A DNA stretch of 64,000 bases, taken from positions 62,001 to 126,000 of the forward strand of contig CAJTQV010000006.1 in NCBI GenBank assembly GCA_910578385.1, in the 5' to 3' direction. Below the pieces are notes generated by a model that saw only the letters and a program-made list of their open reading frames with translations, was not told the origin of the DNA and did no database searches. Below, piece by piece: positions 43,430-50,908 of the stretch; the stretch's first letter is position 1, and the number at the start of each line of letters is the position of its first letter. The stretch comes from an uncultured Muribaculaceae bacterium. Its GTDB lineage: Bacteria; Bacteroidota; Bacteroidia; Bacteroidales; Muribaculaceae. The translations under genes were made by a program, and so were the position numbers.

Positions 43430-44339
43430 TTTTCATAACTGTTATGGGTCGGGTTGAGCGGGATGAGTCAGAGTGATCGTTCTTCCCAACGCGTTTTTTC
43501 AAAGGGGTTATTTCCTGTTCGGGTGCGGGATGGACTTTCATGGATGCAATGCAATATCCACCTCCGAGTCCGAGCAGAAGACATCCCGTTGACACTGCAA
43601 GCATGAGGGCTCTTGATTTCTTACGGGGACTCCGCTCGGCGACAGTTTTGTCACATCCTTTAGGTGGAACCTCAAGAATCCCGTCAGTCCCATGCGCATC
43701 CGCCGGCTGGTCGACAGAAACGCTGTCATCCGCATTAAGGTCAGAGATGCCCGATATGCGTGGTGTCAGGTTCCTGTGGTTTCTGTCAATATACCGCAGC
43801 TTGAAATACTTTTCGGGAATAATATCATCGCCTACTTCGACAGCTGTCATCGAATATTTGCCGTGAGCCGCCGAGGCATCAGTCCCGGCGGGGAGATGGT
43901 ATAGAGTCAGACGGAAAGCCGGATCGATATTAACCAGTCCGGAAATCACACCGTATGGATTCCGTGATGCAAAATCGGAATTGGTCACATCATCTGTGGG
44001 TGAGAAATAATCCATCGAGCCGGGATGGCGATGCCACAAGCCCAGTACCTGCAACCGGTGATGATATAGATTCGCCACGGAAGTGCTGAGATAGCTTACG
44101 AAATGCGGGTCATATTCAAACAGGGCCTTCTCATGGACGCATTCAAGACCGGGTGGTATCACCTCCATTACAATCCACACTCCATTGTCCAGAATATGGC
44201 CGAGCAGAATGCCTCCTGTTTCCAAAGGGTGCATGGCGAAACTTTCCCGGACTATGGCGTTATAAGCCCTGTCGCTGAAAACCACCACCTCACACGGAAG
44301 ATTCATTTGCATAGTGCGGCCGGACTTATATTCCGCCAT
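43404..44339 (-). CDS. JAMM/Mov34 metalloprotease with C-terminal membrane anchor
   Basis: 311 residues. A complete JAMM zinc motif is visible: Glu40 (PLETGGILLG), then H103-x-H105-x7-S113-x2-D116 in WHRHPGSMDYFSPTDD. JAMM proteases remove ubiquitin-like proteins or process their tails. A hydrophobic segment at about 245-266 suggests a membrane anchor with the protease in the cytosol. The start at 44339 overlaps the E2-like gene by 14 bp; a longer frame to 44504 would overlap by 179 bp and is unlikely, and 44312 is an alternative. Neighbours are E1- and E2-like genes, the usual set of bacterial conjugation operons. Confidence 0.85.
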   Translation of the reverse strand: MAEYKSGRTMQMNLPCEVVVFSDRAYNAIVRESFAMHPLETGGILLGHILDNGVWIVMEVIPPGLECVHEKALFEYDPHFVSYLSTSVANLYHHRLQVLGLWHRHPGSMDYFSPTDDVTNSDFASRNPYGVISGLVNIDPAFRLTLYHLPAGTDASAAHGKYSMTAVEVGDDIIPEKYFKLRYIDRNHRNLTPRISGISDLNADDSVSVDQPADAHGTDGILEVPPKGCDKTVAERSPRKKSRALMLAVSTGCLLLGLGGGYCIASMKVHPAPEQEITPLKKRVGKNDHSDSSRSTRPITVMKNEKPARHQ

Positions 44340-44982
44340 GACGGTTGAATTCAGCTGCCGGCATATCTCCTGTGAGCACCAGCTCAAAAGCCGTGAGCCA
44401 CTTAACGGCCCATCCGAGCACGGAAGCGGCGGAAGATGTGGTGTGGCCGATTTTCTGGTCATCTGCCTCGTTGGTGCACAGATACCTGTTCTGCACTTCG
44501 TCAATCAGAAGATGGGAAGGTTGGAATCCGGCTATCTCGATAAGCTCGTCTATGTCCGGGAGTACCGGATAGACCTTGACCGAGGAACCCATCTTGCGAT
44601 GGGGATGGTTGTTATCATATACAGCCATGACATAATACTGCATTTTTTTGTTGAACTTTGATTCATAGACTCCCGGCTCCAGCATGCCTGTCCAGCATAG
44701 TCGTCCGTCATCAAGAGTATTAAGTTCAAACTGAGGGAAACTATTGGCCATCGCCATTTTTTCCATCGTAAGACGAGTTGGATCGGTCTCATACCATTGG
44801 GCAGCCAACTTGCCGCCTGCGACTTCAACCGTAACCTCGTCGGTCGTTCCCATCGCCTTTCCGCCGGGAGCTACCTTCACAGTTTCCCCGTGCATGAGCC
44901 GTTCCCTTAATTCGGCTCGCTGGCGTGCCGCAGCATCTTCACCGGCGAATCTGCCGGCCGGAAGCGTTATATTGATGTCCAT
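44326..44982 (-). CDS. E2-like (UBC-fold) conjugating-enzyme homologue
   Basis: 218 residues. Residues 70-218 have the pattern of prokaryotic E2 proteins: an opening helix and strand (FPQFELNTLDDGRLCWTG), the YDNNHPHR segment with His126, a K-V-Y-P-V-L-P strand, SHLL with His157, then NRYLCTNEADD with Cys169 in the position expected for the active-site cysteine, and the ending AVKWLTAFELVLTGDMP typical of these proteins. The first 65 residues are different and may form a small beta domain; I could not establish whether it is ubiquitin-like. Lies between the W-x-D protein and the JAMM gene. Confidence 0.75.
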   Translation of the reverse strand: MDINITLPAGRFAGEDAAARQRAELRERLMHGETVKVAPGGKAMGTTDEVTVEVAGGKLAAQWYETDPTRLTMEKMAMANSFPQFELNTLDDGRLCWTGMLEPGVYESKFNKKMQYYVMAVYDNNHPHRKMGSSVKVYPVLPDIDELIEIAGFQPSHLLIDEVQNRYLCTNEADDQKIGHTTSSAASVLGWAVKWLTAFELVLTGDMPAAEFNRHGGI

Positions 44983-45035
44983 AAGCTAAAATATATTAAA
45001 GTATAGAATGTTAAGTTGTTATATTTCTGTTGAAG

Positions 45036-45254
45036 CTATATTCCCTCAATCTCCCCAAGAAGACGGTTTGTCATGTCGACAGCCGACTGAACAGGTATTT
45101 CAAGGTCGCGTATCGACTGCAGGACCGGTTCGGCGAACCTGATACGGAAATCCCTGCCCTGCATGTCGTGCCATGCCGTGCAAGTCGAATCGACAACCTG
45201 TTGCAGACCGCGGCCGACATGCTCTATGTCCTGTGCGAAATCCAAAGTGTTCAT
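45036..45254 (-). CDS. Small W-x-D helical protein (WXG100-like), 72 residues
   Basis: Starts at MNTLDFAQDIEH, chosen for its AAAGGA site 7 bp upstream; longer frames (to 45293 or 45506) run into the upstream gene. Predicted to be two helices joined around W28-H-D30 (TAWHDMQGRDF). This resembles the W-x-G turn of ESAT-6/WXG100 proteins, with Asp in place of Gly. It is one of three such proteins in the operon and could be a secreted substrate or a structural part. Confidence 0.65.
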   Translation of the reverse strand: MNTLDFAQDIEHVGRGLQQVVDSTCTAWHDMQGRDFRIRFAEPVLQSIRDLEIPVQSAVDMTNRLLGEIEGI

Positions 45255-45276
45255 GGTAATATCCTTTCCGGTCAAT

Positions 45277-45987
45277 CTAACGCGTATGTTCATTCGGGTC
45301 TCCCGCTGCCAGATGGCGCAGAATGGCGAGTCTCTGCTGCTCCTCCTGTTTTTCCTTGATGCGGCGCATGCCTTCACGGAAGGCGACAACCTTACTGTCA
45401 AGAATCCTGTCGCGAGCTTCGCAGAACTTGCCGGCGGTTGTCCCGTAGTCCGGTTCATGCCTGGCGGATAACGACGGAGAGGTAAGTTCCGCCAACATTG
45501 TTTCATGATTCTCGACCTTGTCGCGGATGGAAAGAAGCCTCCTTGAAGCGTCAGGAATCATAATCTCCGTTATTCTCCCGATCAGCATATCTCCCGATTG
45601 GGATGATAAGTACCTGTCACGTTCCGACATCATTGAAGCCAGGAATCGTTCCCCTTTCTCCCGGCGGGCCGTGGCTTTGCTGAGTTCTTCCCCGGCACGT
45701 CTCATGTCGCGTTCCTCGCAACGGCAAGAGGGGACATAGGTGCCGGTTTCCTCATCATACCGTTGGCGGTCAGCGCATGCGTAATAAACAGAACTTGCCA
45801 CATCATACCGATGTCTTGCGGAAATTTCATCAGCTGTCAGCATGTCAACCTTGTTGCGGGCCTGCATAAGCGCATTGTCAAGGAAGGCGCGCACCTCGCC
45901 ACGAATCTCCGTAAGAGAGATTCCTGCACGCATAAAGGCTGTATCGAGATCGGTCAGATAAACGATATCAACATCTATTTCAGCCAT
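45277..45987 (-). CDS. Coiled-coil protein of unknown function
   Basis: 236 residues, predicted almost wholly helical with long heptad-like stretches (IRGEVRAFLDNALMQARNKV; ATARREKGERFLASMMSERDR). A Cys pair sits in VPSCRCEERD. No signal peptide or membrane segment. It lies between two W-x-D genes with 5-bp and 22-bp gaps, so it is in the same operon. It may be a chaperone or long helical partner of the small proteins, as LXG-type or Esx partner proteins are in type VII systems; that is inference from context. Confidence 0.6.
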   Translation of the reverse strand: MAEIDVDIVYLTDLDTAFMRAGISLTEIRGEVRAFLDNALMQARNKVDMLTADEISARHRYDVASSVYYACADRQRYDEETGTYVPSCRCEERDMRRAGEELSKATARREKGERFLASMMSERDRYLSSQSGDMLIGRITEIMIPDASRRLLSIRDKVENHETMLAELTSPSLSARHEPDYGTTAGKFCEARDRILDSKVVAFREGMRRIKEKQEEQQRLAILRHLAAGDPNEHTR

Positions 45988-45992
45988 AGATT

Positions 45993-46280
45993 TCAGATGT
46001 CGGCTTGGGCCCCTTCGTGGTTCAACGCATATTCAATACGAGGAGGAAGATAAGAATCCGCCCATCCGGCGTATTTCCCGGCGAGTGCCGCAATCAATTC
46101 CTGCCTGCTCCGGAATGCTTCCTGAAACTCCTCGAACTTGGTGTCGCACCATGACTGCGCCAGGCGACCCATGTCTCCGTTCAAGGTCGTGTAGAGATCC
46201 ATAAGTGCGGCCGAGAGTGCCTTGAGTTCCTGCTGGAGGTCAATCAACGCGGCAGACGATACATAAGTTCCTGTGCTCAT
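45993..46280 (-). CDS. Small W-x-D helical protein (WXG100-like), 95 residues
   Basis: Helix (ALIDLQQELKALSAALMDLY), turn at W44-C-D46 (AQSWCDTKFEEF), then a second helix. Size, helical hairpin layout and the central Trp match WXG100/ESAT-6 proteins, except that Gly is replaced by Asp. Its ATG overlaps the stop of the next gene (ATGA), so production of the two is probably matched. Confidence 0.75.
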   Translation of the reverse strand: MSTGTYVSSAALIDLQQELKALSAALMDLYTTLNGDMGRLAQSWCDTKFEEFQEAFRSRQELIAALAGKYAGWADSYLPPRIEYALNHEGAQADI

Positions 46281-46525
46281 AAATTTTCATATTCCAAAGC
46301 GTTCTGTTGAAAATACAGGAGGGGACCCTCCTGGAAGTCATTGATTTCATCCCGGAGCGGCAGAAGCAAGTCGCGGTCCTGCATGAACTGGTCATCCTTC
46401 CATTCCCGGGCTACCGATTCAATGGCCGAGTCAGTGCGTCGCAACTGCACGTCAAGATTATCGGCAAGTTCCATCAGTTTTTGTCGGAACGCCATCAGTT
46501 CATCCGGGTCTATTGTCATAGCCAT
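46277..46525 (-). CDS. Small W-x-D helical protein (WXG100-like), 82 residues
   Basis: Starts MAMTIDPDELMAFRQ. Helix, turn at W42-K-D44 (AREWKDDQFMQ), second helix. It starts 9 bp after the ATPase stop. The adjacent overlap with the 95-residue gene recalls paired Esx genes in mycobacterial and firmicute type VII loci. Confidence 0.75.
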   Translation of the reverse strand: MAMTIDPDELMAFRQKLMELADNLDVQLRRTDSAIESVAREWKDDQFMQDRDLLLPLRDEINDFQEGPLLYFQQNALEYENL

Positions 46526-46534
46526 GATGGCATG

Positions 46535-49500
46535 TTATTTATATGGTTTGAATTTTATAGAGATATTTCTGCGGTTATCCCTCATATAAGCTCTGAATCG
46601 GGAGGAGGGACGGTTGAGAACAAACAGACGGTTTGCTGCATAAGAGTCCATAATCTTCATGGAAGCGCCTTCCGGCATCTGGAGTGCAATACGATAATTG
46701 CACATGTCGAGTACTTTCGGGTCAATCCGTACGGCCGCTGCAAGCGTGTCAGCCTGCAATATTGTAAAGACCCCGACAGCCGGTCCGTTCGCAAGAATAT
46801 AAGCCATGTGTCTTGCTGCGGCGGATGGTTTGGGTACGATGCCGGACGAATCAGGGTCGAAAGCTCTTATTCCTTGCACATCGAAGCCTGCAATGTAGAT
46901 ATGTGGCTGGACAGCTTCCGGATTATTCCGGCGCAAATCAACCTCCTCTTTTATGTCGGCGAGAATACTCGCTGCCTCGGTCTGGGTCCGGGGGGCGGAA
47001 TAGTTGATACGCGAAGCGGAAAGATGTCTGTCAGCCTCGGGCCATAGCGGATTGTCGATTCTCATGCCGTTGAGTGCGACGACAGTCGCGGAGTCCGGTT
47101 CGTGAGCGTTGACAGCAGACAGTATCGCATGGAGCGCTATGCGCCCGGCAACCAGGGTCTCTCCACCGGCCACAAGTATGTTGTTTCCATTCTCCTTTAC
47201 AAGCGATATGCACACATCAACCTGATTCACTGCGATTGACTCGCCGAGATAGATTGGAACTACCTGAGGTGCGGATGCCGGCAAGATGTGTTCCGGAAGA
47301 GTGCGCCGGGTTTCGAATTCAGGAAGTTCGTCAGAGCGGAACACGATGACAGGCTCATGGCGGTATGTATTGTTTTCGGCAAACCGGGACAGAGAATCGA
47401 GCATCCCGTCAATGTCATCCTTAGTGGCGAAGAAACCTTTGGCAAGTCTGTTGTCGTAAGATGCACCGGATTCAGAATTGTAGATACATTCACCGGTGCG
47501 CAGTCGAGGAGTCTCGCGTGGATTTTCCATGGTGATAAGAGACTGGAAGTCGTTGGGAGTGCATTTGAACACCACTCTGTTGGCAATCAGGTCGCGCGGA
47601 AGCATAGAGGAGGGCGGAAGTTTCTGGGTGGCCAGTATAAGGTTGATCCCGAACTTACGGAACTCCTGAATTATGGTGTGAATCTTGGCATTGGCCTCCT
47701 GTGAGCTCTTGTCATTAGTCTCGTCAAACAATTTCTGGAACTCATCAATAACTACAAGAAGCCTGGGCACATTGAGAGTCGGATCAATTCGTCTCAGCTC
47801 CACGATGCTGTTCGCATTATATTGTCGGCACAATTCCATGCGTCGCGCTCCCTCTTCCTCAAGCTCGCGGAGAATGCTAAGACCGAATTCCCGCTCGGCT
47901 TCCGGAGCTATGACGCGAGCATGAGGAAGATTGGCGATAGCGTATGCGTTGAACTCGACTCCTGAAAAGTCGATGAGATACATTCTCAGTTCATCGGGAG
48001 AGTATTTGAATGCGGCATTTAGAATCAGGGAATGGAGGAATACGCTCTTTCCCGAACCGGGAATTCCGATTACCACGGCAGTATTCTGGCCGCTCTCCTG
48101 AGTTATATGGAGTGCGACACTGTTGCGCTCGGGCGATAGCCCGAAAGGAATGTCGATGCCGTAACAGCTTTCCCCTTTCCACCAGTTATTTCGGTCGGGC
48201 AGATAGTCCGACATCATAATGCGGTCGTTCTCGTCCGACCGGCTGTTGGAAACGGATTTTACAATCTCAATCAGTTCATTGTGGTGCAGAGTGGGGTGCA
48301 AGGATTCTGCTATCCGGAAATGGTCTTCACTATGATGGCCCTCACATATGGATCCGAAGAGCGACTTCCCGGCATTTTCAAAATTAAAGATGGCCGGTAT
48401 ATTGAAGAATTCCTCCGGAGATATGTGCCGGTTGCGTCCATTGTCAGAGGTCAGCACCAGCATGCCGACACCTGCGCGGGGACCATTCTTTGCAATGAGC
48501 CGGAGCATGTTCAGAGCATCTTGTTGCAGGCCTGAAGGAAAGGACTTGACTACAACCAGTATGAATGGTTCCGCAGAGCTTCGTCCGGCGTTATACTCCC
48601 GCAAAGTCATATCCGGTTTTATGAGCAGATTGCGGATTATGTCGCTTATGTGGCGGTGCAAGTCGCGAATCTTATCGCGGACAGCCTCCGTGTCGGAAAT
48701 CACGTCATACAGTTCCCTGTCGAGTGTGTTGAAGGCAGTGTCAAGGCCGGACATGTCTTCCATGTCAAAAACCACAACCCTCAGTGAGCGGGGCGCGTTG
48801 TCACGGAAAAGTACACCGGTCAGAGTGTCAGCGAAAGTTTCGGCAATTTCTTTAGATTTTTCATCGTAGGTAAGCAAGAGCGGTCCGGAGCCCATGGCAT
48901 CGACGAACTCGCGTCGGTGCAGTTTTATATCTCCGAACGGATGGCCGAAAGACAGGGTAGACCGACCGTACTGCACGATAGAGGCAAAAGTGCGCGGTTG
49001 CGTGGAACCATTAACAGAAAATTCATGGTCAAACCTTGTGTCAAAGGCAATAATGGCATTGTTGACCGAGGGGACTATTATGTCCAGTATATTCTGTGGT
49101 ATTTCCTCAATATTGTTGATTTGAATAAGGCGGCTTATTTTATCGAGCAGTTCACGGAATATGCGGTTATATTCACCGATGTAATACTTCATTCTTTCAT
49201 GCCTCGATTCGAAGACCAGTTTATAAGGGTGGTCATCCTTAGATGTCAGCGTGTTGATTGAATCGAGTATTTGCGAGATGGAATCGATGCAGGCAGAAGA
49301 TAAGGGGGCATTTGTCGGCACATTGGGACTTTCAGAGACTTCAGTATCTACAGAGCCGGAATTGTCAGCCGACAGGCTGCCGATAAGTTCGTCATATTCC
49401 ACAGCCGGCATCCAGACAAGAGAATCACAATCAGATCCGAGAGGACCCGATGCTACCGGAATGTCGGGAGTGAGATGTATATTTCTGAGAGTCTCAAGCG

Positions 49501-49555
49501 AGAACGGACCGTAACGTTCGCGATCCATCTCCGCATAATATATGGTCTGTGTCAT
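46535..49555 (-). CDS. EssC/EccC-like FtsK-SpoIIIE ATPase with N-terminal GYF-like domain
   Basis: 1006 residues. Residues 1-60 (YYAEMDRERYGPFSLETLRN) resemble a GYF_2 peptide-binding domain. A region at about 215-385 looks like a degenerate ATPase domain (FILVVVKSFP, GVGMLVLTSD). Residues about 465-740 form the active FtsK/SpoIIIE domain: Walker A GIPGSGKS (497-504), LIDFSGVEFN, Walker B LLVVIDE (599-605) and LILATQKLP. A last region from about 775 (NILVAGGETLVAG ... GVFTILQ) looks like a third, degenerate domain. This three-domain order is that of type VII secretion ATPases. Unlike EssC, no membrane segment or FHA domain is seen, so membrane contact may come from other operon proteins. Confidence 0.82.
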   Translation of the reverse strand: MTQTIYYAEMDRERYGPFSLETLRNIHLTPDIPVASGPLGSDCDSLVWMPAVEYDELIGSLSADNSGSVDTEVSESPNVPTNAPLSSACIDSISQILDSINTLTSKDDHPYKLVFESRHERMKYYIGEYNRIFRELLDKISRLIQINNIEEIPQNILDIIVPSVNNAIIAFDTRFDHEFSVNGSTQPRTFASIVQYGRSTLSFGHPFGDIKLHRREFVDAMGSGPLLLTYDEKSKEIAETFADTLTGVLFRDNAPRSLRVVVFDMEDMSGLDTAFNTLDRELYDVISDTEAVRDKIRDLHRHISDIIRNLLIKPDMTLREYNAGRSSAEPFILVVVKSFPSGLQQDALNMLRLIAKNGPRAGVGMLVLTSDNGRNRHISPEEFFNIPAIFNFENAGKSLFGSICEGHHSEDHFRIAESLHPTLHHNELIEIVKSVSNSRSDENDRIMMSDYLPDRNNWWKGESCYGIDIPFGLSPERNSVALHITQESGQNTAVVIGIPGSGKSVFLHSLILNAAFKYSPDELRMYLIDFSGVEFNAYAIANLPHARVIAPEAEREFGLSILRELEEEGARRMELCRQYNANSIVELRRIDPTLNVPRLLVVIDEFQKLFDETNDKSSQEANAKIHTIIQEFRKFGINLILATQKLPPSSMLPRDLIANRVVFKCTPNDFQSLITMENPRETPRLRTGECIYNSESGASYDNRLAKGFFATKDDIDGMLDSLSRFAENNTYRHEPVIVFRSDELPEFETRRTLPEHILPASAPQVVPIYLGESIAVNQVDVCISLVKENGNNILVAGGETLVAGRIALHAILSAVNAHEPDSATVVALNGMRIDNPLWPEADRHLSASRINYSAPRTQTEAASILADIKEEVDLRRNNPEAVQPHIYIAGFDVQGIRAFDPDSSGIVPKPSAAARHMAYILANGPAVGVFTILQADTLAAAVRIDPKVLDMCNYRIALQMPEGASMKIMDSYAANRLFVLNRPSSRFRAYMRDNRRNISIKFKPYK

Positions 49556-49602
49556 ATTCTTGATACTGAGTGAATAAGATTCCTGTTAAGCCGCATGATA
49601 GA

Positions 49603-49627
49603 CCATATCTCTAAATAAGAGATATGG
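49603..49627. repeat. Left inverted repeat of an invertible segment
   Basis: CCATATCTC, spacer TAAATAA, GAGATATGG: 9-bp arms around a 7-bp core. Its first 22 bp (49603-49624) match the reverse complement of 49793-49814 exactly. Arms and spacer are those of a tyrosine-recombinase crossover site. It lies 48 bp upstream of the ATPase start. Confidence 0.88.
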
Positions 49628-49750
49628 ATGAATTGCAACTATTTGAAAATAAGATATTTAATCAGCGCAATAAATCATGATGGTAAAACATTTCAATATC
49701 ATAGCCAATCACCGGGATGTTTTGACGGCGAAAAATGTAACCAGAAAGTC

Positions 49751-49780
49751 TTGATTTAAAGAAAATAATTCTTAAATTTG
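49751..49780 (+). promoter_or_regulatory. Promoter inside the invertible segment
   Basis: TTG (49751-49753, preceded by C), 19-bp spacer and TAAATTTG (49773-49780), an almost perfect Bacteroidetes promoter. Predicted start near 49787. I found no TAnnTTTG element on the minus strand within 49556-49800. Confidence 0.8.
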
Positions 49781-49792
49781 CAAACGGATAGG

Positions 49793-49814
49793 TATCTCTT
49801 ATTTAGAGATATGG
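49793..49814. repeat. Right inverted repeat of the invertible segment
   Basis: TATCTC, spacer TTATTTA, GAGATATGG. The asymmetric spacer is the reverse complement of the left one, which defines opposite orientation and hence inversion. On the outer side it is followed by ATGAA, also found inside the left repeat's right flank. Confidence 0.88.
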
Positions 49815-49829
49815 ATGAACTTAAAACGC

Positions 49830-49866
49830 AACGGGTAGGCCGATTGGAGGTCTGTCCGTTTTTTTG
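49830..49866 (+). terminator. Intrinsic terminator just past the right inverted repeat
   Basis: 12-bp stem AACGGGTAGGCC / GGTCTGTCCGTT (three G-T pairs), loop GATTGGA, followed by a run of seven T counted from the stem end. In the present orientation it would stop transcripts from the invertible promoter after about 75 nt. Confidence 0.8.
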
Positions 49867-50219
49867 TGAGAAGTGGCAGAGAGTCTCATGCACAGTCATT
49901 ATGATTTCATCGGAATTGTTCTTCTTCCCTAAAGCTCAGAGCCTGAACAAAAAGGTAACAAGATTACCGGGGAGTACACCGGAGTGATGATTGATGCAGA
50001 TGAGATTGCAGCGACATCAGCGAAAATACGCAAGAATGCGGCACGTAATATCCGTCGCGCGCCAGTAGCACGCAAGCGTTGATAGAACCTTGACATACGA
50101 CACACGCCCGGTGTGGGCGTGGTGCTGACAACAGAACGCCCCGGACCGCTGCGGTCCGGGGCGTTGTTGTGTATGGCTGTGGCCATGTATGAGGGATGCC
50201 GTTTCAAAAAAACGGATTC
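49867..50219. other. Mostly non-coding stretch with a short histone-tail-like reading frame
   Basis: Only a short plus-strand frame stands out, from a stop at 49930 to TGA at 50080, containing GEYTGVMIDADEIAATSAKI and a basic end (RAPVARKR). From its ATG at 49987 it is 31 residues; the larger open part has no good start. It may be a remnant of a gene. Two hairpins follow at 50103-50165. Confidence 0.35.
50135..50165. terminator. Very strong hairpin, bidirectional terminator candidate
   Basis: Perfect 14-bp stem AACGCCCCGGACCG / CGGTCCGGGGCGTT with a 3-base loop. The following TGTTGTG is only partly T-rich. Confidence 0.6.
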
Positions 50220-50885
50220 TTATCTTGGCAGGGCGGCGTAGGTGAGAGCTATGCCGAGCAGGATTATGCCTATGCCCACACCGAGCAGGAAGGTGACGGG
50301 GACGCAGAGGGCTGTTATGGCCGCTGCCGCGCCTGCGAGCATCAGGATGAGCCCGACTACACGCAGAGCCTTGTTGCCGGCTCTGTGGGGCTGAGAATCG
50401 CTTGGTGAGGCTGTGTCAGCGACATCGCAACATCCTTCGGTTTGCCAGACATCCCCGCAGTCCTGACCGGGAGTGGTGACATTGGCCGATGTGATGCGGT
50501 TGTCGATTATTTCCTCGCGGATTTCCATTTCACCGGCGGGGTCTTCAATCAGCTCCGTGACCTCGCGTTCGCGGTTGGCGAAATAGTGCGGGTCACCGTG
50601 GGTGAGGAGCCGGGCCTCGGTGAAGAGGCGGAATTTGTGGAGGGAGAAATTGCGCGACAAGTCCTCGCGCAGAGATTCGATTAAGGTTTCGGTCATCTGA
50701 GCCGCTGTCGGGGCGTAGGTCTTGCCGTCGTCGGGCTCGAAGAGACCCGGGGTGGCGGAGAGGGTGGAGGTGATGTCCTGGAGAGTGTTCGTGCGGTTGT
50801 AGCCGGTGTCGATCATCTCGATGAGGATGGTGCGGACGGCGGGTATGTCGGCGGCTTCGAGAGCGGATTGCAGTTTCTTTTTCAT
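50220..50885 (-). CDS. Membrane protein of unknown function with two C-terminal membrane segments
   Basis: 221 residues from MKKKLQSALEAADIPAVRTI. A mainly helical N-terminal part contains HKFRLFTEARLLT and EREVTELIEDPAGEMEIREEIIDNR, a linker with CGDVWQTEGCCD follows, then two membrane segments (about 172-190 and 195-216). The frame is open upstream to 51170, but that part is repeat A/B sequence and has no coding character. No family recognised. Confidence 0.6.
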   Translation of the reverse strand: MKKKLQSALEAADIPAVRTILIEMIDTGYNRTNTLQDITSTLSATPGLFEPDDGKTYAPTAAQMTETLIESLREDLSRNFSLHKFRLFTEARLLTHGDPHYFANREREVTELIEDPAGEMEIREEIIDNRITSANVTTPGQDCGDVWQTEGCCDVADTASPSDSQPHRAGNKALRVVGLILMLAGAAAAITALCVPVTFLLGVGIGIILLGIALTYAALPR

Positions 50886-50908
50886 AGCTGTTGGGATTAG
50901 GGGTGATT

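Larger units (their letters stand above)
49603..49814. promoter_or_regulatory. Invertible promoter segment (phase-variation switch), OFF orientation
   Basis: Two perfect 22-bp inverted repeats flank 168 bp of AT-rich non-coding DNA holding one consensus promoter. As sequenced the promoter points right, away from the ATPase operon. Inversion between the repeats would turn it left and place its start about 70-75 nt before the ATPase ATG. No recombinase gene is in the window, so it would act in trans, as is known for several Bacteroides invertible promoters. Confidence 0.75.

Noticed and set aside
44340..44504. Longer start for the JAMM protease
   Set aside because: It would overlap the E2-like gene by 179 bp and adds basic, Pro-rich sequence without family character.
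41421..49555. Integrated mobile element carrying the secretion-like operon
   Set aside because: No integrase, transposase, target-site duplication or tRNA junction flanks the operon. The 49603/49793 repeats bracket only the promoter, not the operon.
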